From NCBI GenBank assembly GCA_027484085.1, contig JAIXQF010000010.1:1-64000 (forward strand): a stretch of 64,000 bases of DNA, in the 5' to 3' direction. The translations under genes and the position numbers were made by a program. The stretch is from Actinomycetales bacterium (GTDB lineage Bacteria; Actinomycetota; Actinomycetes; S36-B12; UBA5976). Positions 43,383 to 51,212 of this stretch are shown piece after piece. The stretch's first letter is position 1, and each line of letters begins with the position of its first letter. Below the pieces are notes generated by a model that saw only the letters and a program-made list of their open reading frames with translations, made no database searches and was not told where the DNA came from.

Positions 43383-44950
43383 GCGAAATGACTTTTGAAC
43401 CATTAATGGTCGAGCCGGCTGGTGTACCACGCGGCCGAGCCATGGTCGAGCGCGCTGATTGGGCAGCTCGAGCATATGCAAAGTACGACGCCGCTACTGT
43501 TAATCGAATTGTTGATGCAACAGCTTCAGCGCTAGCCGCCAGAGCCCAAGAGTTTGCACGCGATGCAGTGACAGAGACTGGTTTTGGAGTCGTAGAGCAC
43601 AAGGTACTGAAAAACATCGCTTGCTCTACTGGAATCGTAGAGACGTACCGTGGACAAGATTTCGTTTCTCCAGAAATTGATGAAGTAAACAAGATTGTCG
43701 CAATCCCGCGACCAGCCGGTGTTGTTTTAGCCCTCACTCCATCAACTAATCCAGTAGCTACAGTTTCATTCAAAATCATTTTGGCGCTAATGACTCGAAA
43801 TGCAATCATCATTAGCCCTCACCCAATGGCAAAAAAGGTTTGCGTGGCCGCAGCAAAGGCGATGGCAGAAGCTGCAGTTGCTGCCGGTGCGCCAGATGGC
43901 ATTATTCAGATTGTCGAAGACCCTTCGATTCCTCTGATTAATGCATTAATGACAGACGAGCGAACTGACGTAATTGTTGCAACTGGCGGTAGTCCTGTTG
44001 TGCGCTCGGCATACCGAAGTGGAAATCCAGCAATTGGAGTTGGACCAGGTAACGTTCCGGTACTTGTCGATGCCACAGCTGACATTCAAAAAACTGCTGC
44101 CCGAATTATCGAAAGTAAGGCATTTGATAATTCCATTTTGTGCACAAATGAAAGCGTCGTAATTGCAGAAGAAGCGGTTGCGGATAAATTGCTGGCAGCC
44201 TTTGCTCGCGAAGGTGCCTATGTCCTCAAAGATGAAGAGCGCGATGCGATTCGTAACACCGTTTTCCCAGAGGGCCATTTCAATATCAAGATGGTTGGCA
44301 AGGATGCCGTTTGGATCGCAGAGCAAGCAGGTATCAAAGTTCCAGCCAAAACCAGAGTTTTGGTTGCACCGTTTGATTTAGTAGTTCCCGAAGAACCATT
44401 TGCACATGAAAAGTTGTGTCCAGTTTTGGGATTCGTTCGAGTGCCATCTGCCGATCGTGGCATTGATGTTGCCCGTGCGATTTTACGAATCACCGGAGCT
44501 GGACATTCAGCAGCAATCCATAGCGCTAACCCAAATCTAATTATGAAATTCAGCGCAGCCGTTCCGGTACTTCGAGTATCGGTAAATGTCGGCAACAGTC
44601 TTGGCTCCTCTGGTATCCAAACTAATTTGCCACCAACAATGACAATTGGCACTGGATTTGCTGGCCGCTCATCAGTTGGCGAGAACCTGCAACCTAAGCA
44701 TCTTCTTAACTACACGCGTTTGGCGTATAACGCAGATGTTCGTGAAGTAATGCCGTCATTTGCTGGTTTGAATCCTTGGGTCAGCCCAACTGGACCAGTT
44801 CCTGCTTACCCATTGGCTTCAAATGATCGGGCAAATACCCCTGCGCCTGCACCAATTCATCGCGAACCAATCTCACAAGATGTTGCAGAGCTAAGAGATG
44901 AAATACGCAAGTTGATAGTCGAAGAACTTCACGCATTGATTAAGAACTAA
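43379..44950 (+). CDS. Acylating aldehyde dehydrogenase with C-terminal encapsulation peptide
   Basis: A 523-residue CoA-acylating aldehyde dehydrogenase of the PduP/EutE/AdhE-N type. Active-site Cys255 lies in [14 protein letters not shown], and [13 protein letters not shown] and [12 protein letters not shown]-like segments mark the cofactor and CoA-binding core. After the core a Pro/Ala linker ([11 protein letters not shown]) leads to a final helix of about 22 residues, key text [19 protein letters not shown], with alternating hydrophobic and charged residues. That is a typical microcompartment encapsulation peptide, so this is the signature cargo enzyme. It would turn propionaldehyde or another aldehyde into acyl-CoA with NAD+. 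Confidence 0.93.
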   Translation: MSEMTFEPLMVEPAGVPRGRAMVERADWAARAYAKYDAATVNRIVDATASALAARAQEFARDAVTETGFGVVEHKVLKNIACSTGIVETYRGQDFVSPEIDEVNKIVAIPRPAGVVLALTPSTNPVATVSFKIILALMTRNAIIISPHPMAKKVCVAAAKAMAEAAVAAGAPDGIIQIVEDPSIPLINALMTDERTDVIVATGGSPVVRSAYRSGNPAIGVGPGNVPVLVDATADIQKTAARIIESKAFDNSILCTNESVVIAEEAVADKLLAAFAREGAYVLKDEERDAIRNTVFPEGHFNIKMVGKDAVWIAEQAGIKVPAKTRVLVAPFDLVVPEEPFAHEKLCPVLGFVRVPSADRGIDVARAILRITGAGHSAAIHSANPNLIMKFSAAVPVLRVSVNVGNSLGSSGIQTNLPPTMTIGTGFAGRSSVGENLQPKHLLNYTRLAYNADVREVMPSFAGLNPWVSPTGPVPAYPLASNDRANTPAPAPIHREPISQDVAELRDEIRKLIVEELHALIKN

Positions 44951-44967
44951 TTAGAGAAGAGAGATTC

Positions 44968-45567
44968 ATGGCAGAGCTACGGTCGTTCATCTATATCGAC
45001 CAAATGCAACCTCAAACTATGTGCTACCTAGGCTCATGGGTTAAGGGCGCTTTGCCACGGGCAAATATGGCCGCACAAGTCATCGAAGTTGCGCCGGGCT
45101 TGGACATCGAAGCATTAACTGACGTTGCACTCAAGCATGCAAATGTGCAGGCGGGAATTCTGTTTGTTGAACGTACTTTCGGTTACTTAGAGATCCATGG
45201 ACCGACTGAAGAAGTCCGCGCAGCAGGACAAGCGGTGCTATCAGCGCTAGGAACTTCCGAGTCCGAAGCAACAAAGCCAAAGATTCTTGCATCCCGCGTG
45301 GTGCCATCTGTTGATCAGCAGCATGCATTTTTAATCAATCGAAACAAAGTTGGTTCGATGATTCTGCCTGGCGAATCGCTTTACATTTTGGAAGTGCAGC
45401 CAGCTTCTTACGCAATCTTGGCAACTAACGAAGCGGAAAAGGCAACTGACATCAAAGTTGTTGACTACCGCATGATTGGTGCAACTGGACGCGTTTATCT
45501 TTCTGGCAAAGAAGCAAATGTTCGAGCAGCAGCTGAAGTTGCTGAAAGAGTTTTGAGTGACCGCTGA
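44968..45567 (+). CDS. Tandem-domain shell protein BMC-T (first copy)
   Basis: 199 residues with two BMC domains in a row. Domain one contains QAGILFVERTFGYLEIHGP and domain two NRNKVGSMILPGESLYILEV and MIGATGRVYLSGKE. Such proteins form pseudohexameric trimers in the shell facet, often with larger or gated pores. A second, divergent BMC-T lies 1.1 kb downstream. RMM shells are known to have two BMC-T types with one BMC-H and one BMC-P, and this locus has exactly this set. A purine-rich AGAGAAGAGAG precedes the ATG. Confidence 0.92.
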   Translation: MAELRSFIYIDQMQPQTMCYLGSWVKGALPRANMAAQVIEVAPGLDIEALTDVALKHANVQAGILFVERTFGYLEIHGPTEEVRAAGQAVLSALGTSESEATKPKILASRVVPSVDQQHAFLINRNKVGSMILPGESLYILEVQPASYAILATNEAEKATDIKVVDYRMIGATGRVYLSGKEANVRAAAEVAERVLSDR

Positions 45568-46055
45568 TGTCTGCAGATAACGAAATGCTCCGAGCGCTCG
45601 TGCGAGAAGCCTTGCGCGATGCCTTAGGTGGTGCCAGTGGGGCAAGCGACATTGCTAAAGCCTTATCTGGAAGTGCAGTATCTGCACCAAAACCTGCTCA
45701 GGTTGTCGAAGTAGTTTCCTTGGCAAATGATGCGCAAGTGCAGTCTTTCGTGCATCGCATTCTTGATTTAGCTGCCGATGCGAAGACTTTGAGTGCGTTG
45801 CGCCAAGGTGAAATTGTTTTTCAGTTAAGCGAACAGTCAAAAGTGAGCGGTACAGCAAATCCGGGTACCACGCGCGTTGAAAAGGGAGCTGTTACCGAGT
45901 CAACAATCAGAAAAGCGGCCGAGTCTGGGTCTACTTTGATTGTGGGACGCAAAGTTGTCGTTACCTCTCTAGCTCGCGACAAAGCGCGCGACTTAGGAGT
46001 AACGATTGTTAGAGAAAGTCAACAAGATAATCAGAAGGGATCGGTGATGCGCTGA
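45567..46055 (+). CDS. Microcompartment-associated protein with N-terminal encapsulation-like helix
   Basis: 162 residues without an assigned function. Residues 6-20 (EMLRALVREALRDAL) form an amphipathic helix like those used for encapsulation, followed by a Gly/Ala/Ser linker (GGASGASD, SGSAVSAPKPAQV) and a compact domain (45-160). The domain ends in AVTESTIRKAAESGSTLIVG then VVVTSLARDKARDLGVTIVRE, a motif seen at the ends of several microcompartment accessory proteins. TGATG overlaps on both sides couple it to the BMC-T and BMC-P genes. It may organise the core or join cargo to shell. Confidence 0.8.
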   Translation: MSADNEMLRALVREALRDALGGASGASDIAKALSGSAVSAPKPAQVVEVVSLANDAQVQSFVHRILDLAADAKTLSALRQGEIVFQLSEQSKVSGTANPGTTRVEKGAVTESTIRKAAESGSTLIVGRKVVVTSLARDKARDLGVTIVRESQQDNQKGSVMR

Positions 46056-46324
46056 TGTTAAAAGCGCGAGTCATCGGCAATGTATGGGCGACACGTCGTC
46101 TAACCGAGATTCCCAATGGGGCCTTTCTCGAAGTCGAAGTTGAAGGTGGCGCACACTTGGTTGCTTTCGACGTCTTGGGTTCCGGAATTGGGGAAAGCGT
46201 CTTAGTTTCAACTGGCTCAGTAGCAGCAGCTTGGTTCTCAGATGTAACACCTCCAATTGATGCTCTCATTATTGGTTCGATTGATGAGAACTCTAAGAGT
46301 TCTGGGAAGCACAGCGCTTCTTAG
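46055..46324 (+). CDS. Pentameric vertex shell protein BMC-P (EutN/CcmL family)
   Basis: An 89-residue EutN/CcmL protein. It starts MLKARVIGNVWATRRL, matching the family's GxVxAT strand, with VLGSGIGESVLVSTGSVAA and the C-terminal DALIIGSID. Five copies cap each vertex of the polyhedral shell. Translation is coupled to the upstream gene (TGATG). The tail SKSSGKHSAS is disordered. Confidence 0.93.
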   Translation: MLKARVIGNVWATRRLTEIPNGAFLEVEVEGGAHLVAFDVLGSGIGESVLVSTGSVAAAWFSDVTPPIDALIIGSIDENSKSSGKHSAS

Positions 46325-46406
46325 TACATAGCTTGGGAAACCAGGCGAGTAATACGGCAATAACCGAAAGCAGACAACCGTTTGCAATCACAAATAGGAG
46401 AAAGAT
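46325..46406 (+). promoter_or_regulatory. 82-base leader ahead of the BMC-H gene with strong ribosome site
   Basis: This is the only clear gap among the shell genes; all others are coupled by 1-4 base overlaps. It ends in ATAGGAG (46394-46400), an excellent Shine-Dalgarno site six bases before the BMC-H ATG. A separate promoter or a message-processing site would let the major facet protein be made in excess, as shells need many hexamers per pentamer. No promoter element could be assigned with confidence. Confidence 0.4.
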
Positions 46407-46691
46407 ATGTCAAGCAACGCACTGGGCTTGATCGAAACTAAGGGATATGTTGCAGCAGTTGCTGCCGCAGATGCCATGGTTAAGGCAGCCAATGTAACTA
46501 TTGTTGCGCGTGAAGAAGTTGGCGACGGCCTTGTTGCTGTTGTCATCGTGGGTGACGTCGGCGCAGTTAAGGCTGCAACAGACGCAGGTGCAGAAGCAGT
46601 TAACCAAGTTGGCGAACTAGTTTCACAGCACGTAATTCCACGTCCACATGCAGAACTAAGTAAGTACTTCAAAGTAGGCGAGTCCGCGTGA
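46407..46691 (+). CDS. Hexameric shell protein BMC-H
   Basis: A 94-residue canonical BMC domain: ALGLIETKGYVAAVAAADAM, GDVGAVKAATDAGAEA and the edge motif HVIPRPHAEL. The pore loop reads EEVGDGLV; by direct alignment to PduA, Lys37 becomes Glu37 and Ser40 becomes Asp40, so six acidic residues line the pore. PduA-type hexamers tile the shell facets and let small substrates through. It has the best ribosome site of the operon. GTGA overlap with the next BMC-T gene. Confidence 0.96.
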   Translation: MSSNALGLIETKGYVAAVAAADAMVKAANVTIVAREEVGDGLVAVVIVGDVGAVKAATDAGAEAVNQVGELVSQHVIPRPHAELSKYFKVGESA

Positions 46692-47344
46692 GTGCGGGCC
46701 CGCTCGTAGCGGGGCCCGAACTTCGCGTCTACTTGCTTGTTGAAGATCTTCAGCAGCAATTTGCTGCTTACATGAGCACACCGACGCGAGCCCGGGGTTA
46801 CCCTCCTTATGGTGGACAGCATTCGCTGATCATTGAGGTGGCACCCGGGCTTGCGATCGAGCGAGTAATCGATTTGGCGTTGAAGTCGGTCCCTGAAGTT
46901 GAGCCTGGCATTTTGTTCGTGGAACGACAGTTTGGTGTTTTAGAAGTGCATGCTTCTGACATTGAACTAGTGAAACGAGCTGGACAGGCAATCCTTGATG
47001 GCATCAGTGCTTCTGCGGCCGATCAATTACGTCCACGGATTCTTTACAGCGACATCATCGAAAACATCACCGATCAGCACGCGATCATCCTTAATCGAAA
47101 TAGACAAGCCTCAATGGTTATGCCTGGTGAGTCTTTGTTGGTTTATGAAATGACCCCAGCACTATTTGCAACTGTGGCAGCTAATGAAGCTGAAAAAGTT
47201 GCTCCAGATGTGACTTTGGTTGATGTTCAAATGATTGGCGCAGCCGGACGTGTTTACATGAGCGGCACAACTGAAAGTGTCACTAAAGCTCGTGATGCAA
47301 TCACCACGGCACTTGAGTCTGTTGTTGGGCGAGATCAAGGTTAA
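46688..47344 (+). CDS. Tandem-domain shell protein BMC-T (second copy)
   Basis: A 218-residue tandem BMC protein, beginning GTG inside the TGA of BMC-H. Landmarks parallel the first copy: LIIEVAPGLAIERVIDLALK, PGILFVERQFGVLEVHAS, NRNRQASMVMPGESLLVYEM, MIGAAGRVYMSG. The N-terminal extension before domain one (residues 1-45, with PTRARGYPPYGG) is longer than in the first copy and may plug or line the pore. The two BMC-T copies differ enough to have separate roles. Confidence 0.92.
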   Translation: MSAGPLVAGPELRVYLLVEDLQQQFAAYMSTPTRARGYPPYGGQHSLIIEVAPGLAIERVIDLALKSVPEVEPGILFVERQFGVLEVHASDIELVKRAGQAILDGISASAADQLRPRILYSDIIENITDQHAIILNRNRQASMVMPGESLLVYEMTPALFATVAANEAEKVAPDVTLVDVQMIGAAGRVYMSGTTESVTKARDAITTALESVVGRDQG

Positions 47345-47418
47345 GCATTTTTCTTCCCCAAAAGTGACACAACCAATTGGCAGTTAAGCCAAAATAAAGG
47401 TGTTGGCAGGAGAGTTAA

Positions 47419-48408
47419 ATGAGTGGGTATTCGAACGAACCTGCAAAGTTGCATGAGTTCGCAGTTGATGCGGTGGCAAAATTTGGGTATCCAAGTGATT
47501 CCAAAATCTCGCTGCTAAACATTTCCGAGAATGCGACATTCAAGGTAACCGACAGTACTTCGGGGAATGATTCAATCCTCAGGATTCATCGGCCGTTTTA
47601 TCACACCAAACAGGCAATCCAGAGTGAATTGGATTGGGTTCAAGCTTTGCGCGAAATTCAACTGGTGCGAACTCCGGCGATCCTGCCATCAGGATCAGGC
47701 GAGCAAGTCATTCTTGCCGAAGATTCAGCTGGTGAGCAACGCCATGCCGTGATGTTTGAATTCATGCCTGGGGTTGAGCCAACCGAAGATCGCTTAGTTG
47801 ATGACTTTAAAACTCTTGGTGCAATTACTGCGCGATTACATGATCATGCAAAGCAGTGGAAAGTTCCCAGCAACTTCTCCAGATTTACTTGGGATTTTGA
47901 GACTGCACTTGGCCCGAATGGCCACTGGGGATCTTGGCGCGATGGCCTTGCAATGGGCCCAAGTGAACTCGAGATTCTCGGCAGACTTTCGGACACTTTG
48001 GGGATTCGTCTAGAGCGGTTTGGAAAAAGTAAAGAACGTTTTGGCTTAGTGCATGCCGATATGCGTTTGGCTAATTTATTGGTGGCCGGAAGTGACGTAA
48101 CCGTAATTGATTTTGATGATTGCGGATTTAGCTGGTTTATGTACGACTTGGGATCTTCAGTTTCGTTTATTGAAGACCATCCATTGATACCTGAAATGAC
48201 ATCCTCTTGGGTAGACGGTTACCGCAGCGTAGCCAATCTCAGTAAAGAAGAGGAAGACGAGCTGCCAACCTTCATAATGTTTCGTCGCCTGTTGTTGGTT
48301 GCTTGGGTTGGCTCCCATCAAGACACCGATACCGGTAAAGAAATGGGAGCCAATTTCACCAAAGTAAGTTGCGAATTGGCCGAAAACTATCTGTCAAAGT
48401 TTGCATAA
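47419..48408 (+). CDS. APH-family phosphotransferase, predicted amino alcohol kinase
   Basis: A 329-residue aminoglycoside phosphotransferase/choline kinase-fold protein. Catalytic loop is LVHADMRLANLLV (the HxDxxxxN motif), followed by the metal-binding IDFDDCG. The N-lobe has LLNISENATFKVT and LRIHRPFYH. In RMM loci this kinase is thought to phosphorylate 1-amino-2-propanol (or a similar amino alcohol), setting up the phospho-lyase reaction. It follows the shell genes after 74 bases with AGGAGAG ahead of the ATG. Confidence 0.85.
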   Translation: MSGYSNEPAKLHEFAVDAVAKFGYPSDSKISLLNISENATFKVTDSTSGNDSILRIHRPFYHTKQAIQSELDWVQALREIQLVRTPAILPSGSGEQVILAEDSAGEQRHAVMFEFMPGVEPTEDRLVDDFKTLGAITARLHDHAKQWKVPSNFSRFTWDFETALGPNGHWGSWRDGLAMGPSELEILGRLSDTLGIRLERFGKSKERFGLVHADMRLANLLVAGSDVTVIDFDDCGFSWFMYDLGSSVSFIEDHPLIPEMTSSWVDGYRSVANLSKEEEDELPTFIMFRRLLLVAWVGSHQDTDTGKEMGANFTKVSCELAENYLSKFA

Positions 48409-48452
48409 TTGTAAGGAAGCCTCAATAACTCGTTAGGTAACTAGGAGAAAAC

Positions 48453-49235
48453 ATGTTTACTTCAGTAAGTGGCTATTCCGTCGTGGTTACGGGTGGCACC
48501 AAGGGAATAGGTAAAGGCATCGCGCGAGTTTTCGCACGAGCTGGAGCAAACGTCCTAATTACCGGTCGAGATGAAGCCAGCGCAAAGTCTGCTTGTGCCG
48601 AACTCACTGGATTGGGCGGCGGCACTGTTACATATCTAATCGCTGAGGTAAGCAGTAAGTCAGATTGTGATCGTGTTGCAGCTACTGCAATCGAACGTAA
48701 TGGTGGCATTGACGTACTTTGCGCAAATGCAGGCATCTTCCCAGATTCGAAGTTAGCCACGATGTCCGAAGCAGATATGGATTTAGTATTTGGCACAAAC
48801 GTAAAGGGAACCATGCTTTCCGTGCAGGCATGTTTACCAGCATTAGAGAAGTCGGGGCATGGCCGAATCGTTCTCACTTCTTCGATCACTGGTCCATTTA
48901 CTGGTTTTCCTGGTTGGTCGCACTACGGTGCTAGCAAGGCAGCGCAGCTTGGATTTATGAGAACTGCAGCCATAGAACTTGCTCCTAAGGGCATAACGGT
49001 GAATGCAGTGTTGCCTGGAAACATCGCCACTGAAGGTTTAGCAGACATGGGACCGGAGTATCGCAAAGCGATGGAAGCTTCAGTTCCGCAGGGAAGACTC
49101 GGCGAAGTTGATGACATTGGTAATGCTGCTTTGTTTTTTGCAACTAAGGAAGCCGCATACGTAACCGGGCAAGCACTGGTTATTGACGGTGGTCAGATTC
49201 TGCCTGAATCGCTTGCGGCCCTTGAGGCAATGTAA
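48453..49235 (+). CDS. SDR-family amino alcohol dehydrogenase of the RMM type
   Basis: A 260-residue SDR: cofactor loop [22 protein letters not shown], catalytic Ser in [11 protein letters not shown] and [10 protein letters not shown] (YxxxK). RMM loci in Mycolicibacterium encode an SDR shown to be an S-(+)-1-amino-2-propanol dehydrogenase, making aminoacetone with NAD+. This gene is in the same position after the kinase, and has a strong site (AGGAGAAAAC) before ATG. It may provide an alternative branch or recycle NADH formed by the aldehyde dehydrogenase. Confidence 0.82.
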   Translation: MFTSVSGYSVVVTGGTKGIGKGIARVFARAGANVLITGRDEASAKSACAELTGLGGGTVTYLIAEVSSKSDCDRVAATAIERNGGIDVLCANAGIFPDSKLATMSEADMDLVFGTNVKGTMLSVQACLPALEKSGHGRIVLTSSITGPFTGFPGWSHYGASKAAQLGFMRTAAIELAPKGITVNAVLPGNIATEGLADMGPEYRKAMEASVPQGRLGEVDDIGNAALFFATKEAAYVTGQALVIDGGQILPESLAALEAM

Positions 49236-49259
49236 CTGCAATCTAGTTACTGTTGATTC

Positions 49260-50051
49260 GTGAGCACAAATGAAGCTGACTTAGGTCGCACTGCCGAAGA
49301 AGTTCGGCAACGAATATTGGCAGAAATTAATTCTGGCCAGTTGCGAGCTGGGCAAAAGCTCGGTGCCGAAAGAGATTTAGCAAACGAATATCAAGTAAGC
49401 CGTTCCACTTTGCGACTGGCACTTACGGCACTTGAAGAAACTGGCGTGGTTCGCCGTCTGCCTGGAAGAGGTGGCGGAACATTTGTTTCACCAGAAAAAA
49501 TTGATCGAGATCTTTCGCAAATTGTCGGCGTCCCATCATTGCTAAGAGGGCAAGGATTCACGGCTGGAACCCGATTGATCAGCGCTTCGGTGATACCAGC
49601 GGATGCAAAGACGCAGCGAGCATTAGATCTGAGTGAGGGTGAACACATCTTTGATGTAGTACGTATTCGCCTTGCTGACAGTGTCCCAATCTCACTTGAA
49701 CATGCAAGATTCCCTGCTGAAATGTTTCCAGGTTTGCTAGAACGACCACTTGGAGAATCTCTCTATGAACTCTTGAGCAAGCATTACGAGACCACTCCCG
49801 ACGAAGCTGTTGAGCAGATTGATTTAGTAAACGCGACTTTGGATGAAGCCAGAATTCTCGAAGTTTCGCTCGGTGCACCGCTGCTTGCGGTAACTCGAAC
49901 CACCATGGACACTAAGGGCAGAAAAATCGAATATTCCCACGACCTTTTCCGTGGCGATCGAACTCGAATCACGGTTCGCACCAAGGGACGGCCCGCAACC
50001 CAAGGCCAACCTGGGGAACGCGGCAGAACTGTTGAACTAAAAGAGATTTAA
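49260..50051 (+). CDS. GntR-family regulator, HutC/UTRA type
   Basis: A 263-residue regulator starting with GTG. The winged helix-turn-helix spans RAGQKLGAERDLANEYQVSR to GVVRRLPGRGGGTFVSPEK; from about residue 95 the UTRA ligand-binding domain follows (IFDVVRIRLADSVPISLEHA, LLERPLGESLYELL). Such proteins usually sense a small molecule from the pathway they control. It is the likely regulator of the microcompartment operon, with TTTGGTCTAA repeats in the divergent region as candidate sites. Confidence 0.87.
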   Translation: MSTNEADLGRTAEEVRQRILAEINSGQLRAGQKLGAERDLANEYQVSRSTLRLALTALEETGVVRRLPGRGGGTFVSPEKIDRDLSQIVGVPSLLRGQGFTAGTRLISASVIPADAKTQRALDLSEGEHIFDVVRIRLADSVPISLEHARFPAEMFPGLLERPLGESLYELLSKHYETTPDEAVEQIDLVNATLDEARILEVSLGAPLLAVTRTTMDTKGRKIEYSHDLFRGDRTRITVRTKGRPATQGQPGERGRTVELKEI

Positions 50052-50082
50052 ACAGGTAATTCACTAACAAAAGTCCCAGGCA

Positions 50083-50098
50083 AGATTGGATACAATCT
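50083..50098. promoter_or_regulatory. Palindrome overlapping a -10 element before the CoA-transferase gene
   Basis: AGATTG-GATA-CAATCT, a perfect 6+6 inverted repeat. It contains TACAAT, a good -10 element, placed so that transcription would start at or next to the ATG at 50103. The CoA-transferase message would then be leaderless, and a dimeric repressor at the palindrome would block it. The FadR-type GntR protein at 51209 is a candidate. Confidence 0.5.
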
Positions 50099-50102
50099 TC
50101 AT

Positions 50103-51212
50103 ATGGGCCCATTAGACGGAATAGTTGTTGCCGACTTCACGAGAGTTTTGGCGGGTCCTTACGCAACTATGTTGCTGGGCGATATGGGTGCGACCGTTAT
50201 AAAAGTGGAACGCCCTGAAGTTGGTGACGATACTCGCCACTGGGGTCCTCCGTTTGATGCGGCTGGACGAGCCACTTACTTTGAGTCAGTCAATCGAAAC
50301 AAAACATCGGTTGCAATAGATATGACAAACCCTGAGGGTTTAGCCGAAGCTCATGAGCTCATTAAGCGCTCAGACATAGTCATCCACAACTTCCCACCAA
50401 GCAATAGTGAAAAGTTTGGTTTGGATTATGACTCTGTTAAAGATCTAAAGGCTGATGTTATTTATTGCTCTATTACTGGCTTTGGGTCAGGTGCCGGTGC
50501 AACCATGCCAGGTTACGACTTATTGGTTCAAGCCATGGGTGGCCTGATGAGCGTCACTGGTCCTGCTCCCGGTGAGCCAACCAAAGTCGGAGTTGCCTTA
50601 GTTGATGTGATTACGGGAATGCACGCAACGATCGGATTACTTGCTGCACTAAATCATCGAAATGTTACGGGTGAAGGGCAGCAAATCGAAGTCAACCTTT
50701 TGTCATCTCTATTGTCAGCGATGGTGAATCAAGCAAGTGCATATGTTTCGGGTGGAGTTGTTCCTGGCATTCTCGGTAATGCCCATCCTTCGATTAGTCC
50801 GTATGAGGTTTATCAAACTTCAGATCGACCAATCGTTGTTGCAGTAGGCAATGATGGACAGTTTGCAAAACTTTGCCAAGAACTTGGAATTCCAGAAATT
50901 GCTGCCAATGCAAAGTTTGCAACCAACCCAGATCGTGTCGCCAATCGGGTTGAGTTAAACGAATTATTAGTGAATCAATTTCTAACCAACGGCGCAGATC
51001 ATTGGTGGAATCTACTTTCAGGCGCAGGTGTTCCTTGTGGTCCGATTAATTCCATCGCTGAAGCATTTGCCTTAGCTGAATCATTGAACTTGAATCCGAT
51101 CATCACCATCAATCAAGAAGGGGAAGAGCGGAAGCAAGTTGCAAACCCAATTACGTTTTCGCAAACCCCAGTTCGATATGCAGTAGCGCCACCAAGTTTG
51201 GATGAAGAATGA
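50103..51212 (+). CDS. Family III CoA-transferase (CaiB/BaiF)
   Basis: A 369-residue CaiB/BaiF CoA-transferase: DFTRVLAGPYATMLLGDMGA, GFGSGAGATMPGYDLLVQAM with the catalytic Asp in GYDLL, and NLLSSLLSAMVNQASAY. These enzymes move CoA between carboxylic acids. No Shine-Dalgarno site is seen, so the mRNA is probably leaderless. It follows the microcompartment operon and could pass CoA from the acyl-CoA product to another acid. This link is inferred from position only. It overlaps the next gene by four bases. Confidence 0.87.
   Translation: MGPLDGIVVADFTRVLAGPYATMLLGDMGATVIKVERPEVGDDTRHWGPPFDAAGRATYFESVNRNKTSVAIDMTNPEGLAEAHELIKRSDIVIHNFPPSNSEKFGLDYDSVKDLKADVIYCSITGFGSGAGATMPGYDLLVQAMGGLMSVTGPAPGEPTKVGVALVDVITGMHATIGLLAALNHRNVTGEGQQIEVNLLSSLLSAMVNQASAYVSGGVVPGILGNAHPSISPYEVYQTSDRPIVVAVGNDGQFAKLCQELGIPEIAANAKFATNPDRVANRVELNELLVNQFLTNGADHWWNLLSGAGVPCGPINSIAEAFALAESLNLNPIITINQEGEERKQVANPITFSQTPVRYAVAPPSLDEE

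Noticed and set aside
44968-47344. The two BMC-T genes as a recent tandem duplication
   Set aside because: They share fold and motifs but differ throughout, with different N-terminal extensions; two distinct BMC-T types are normal for RMM shells.
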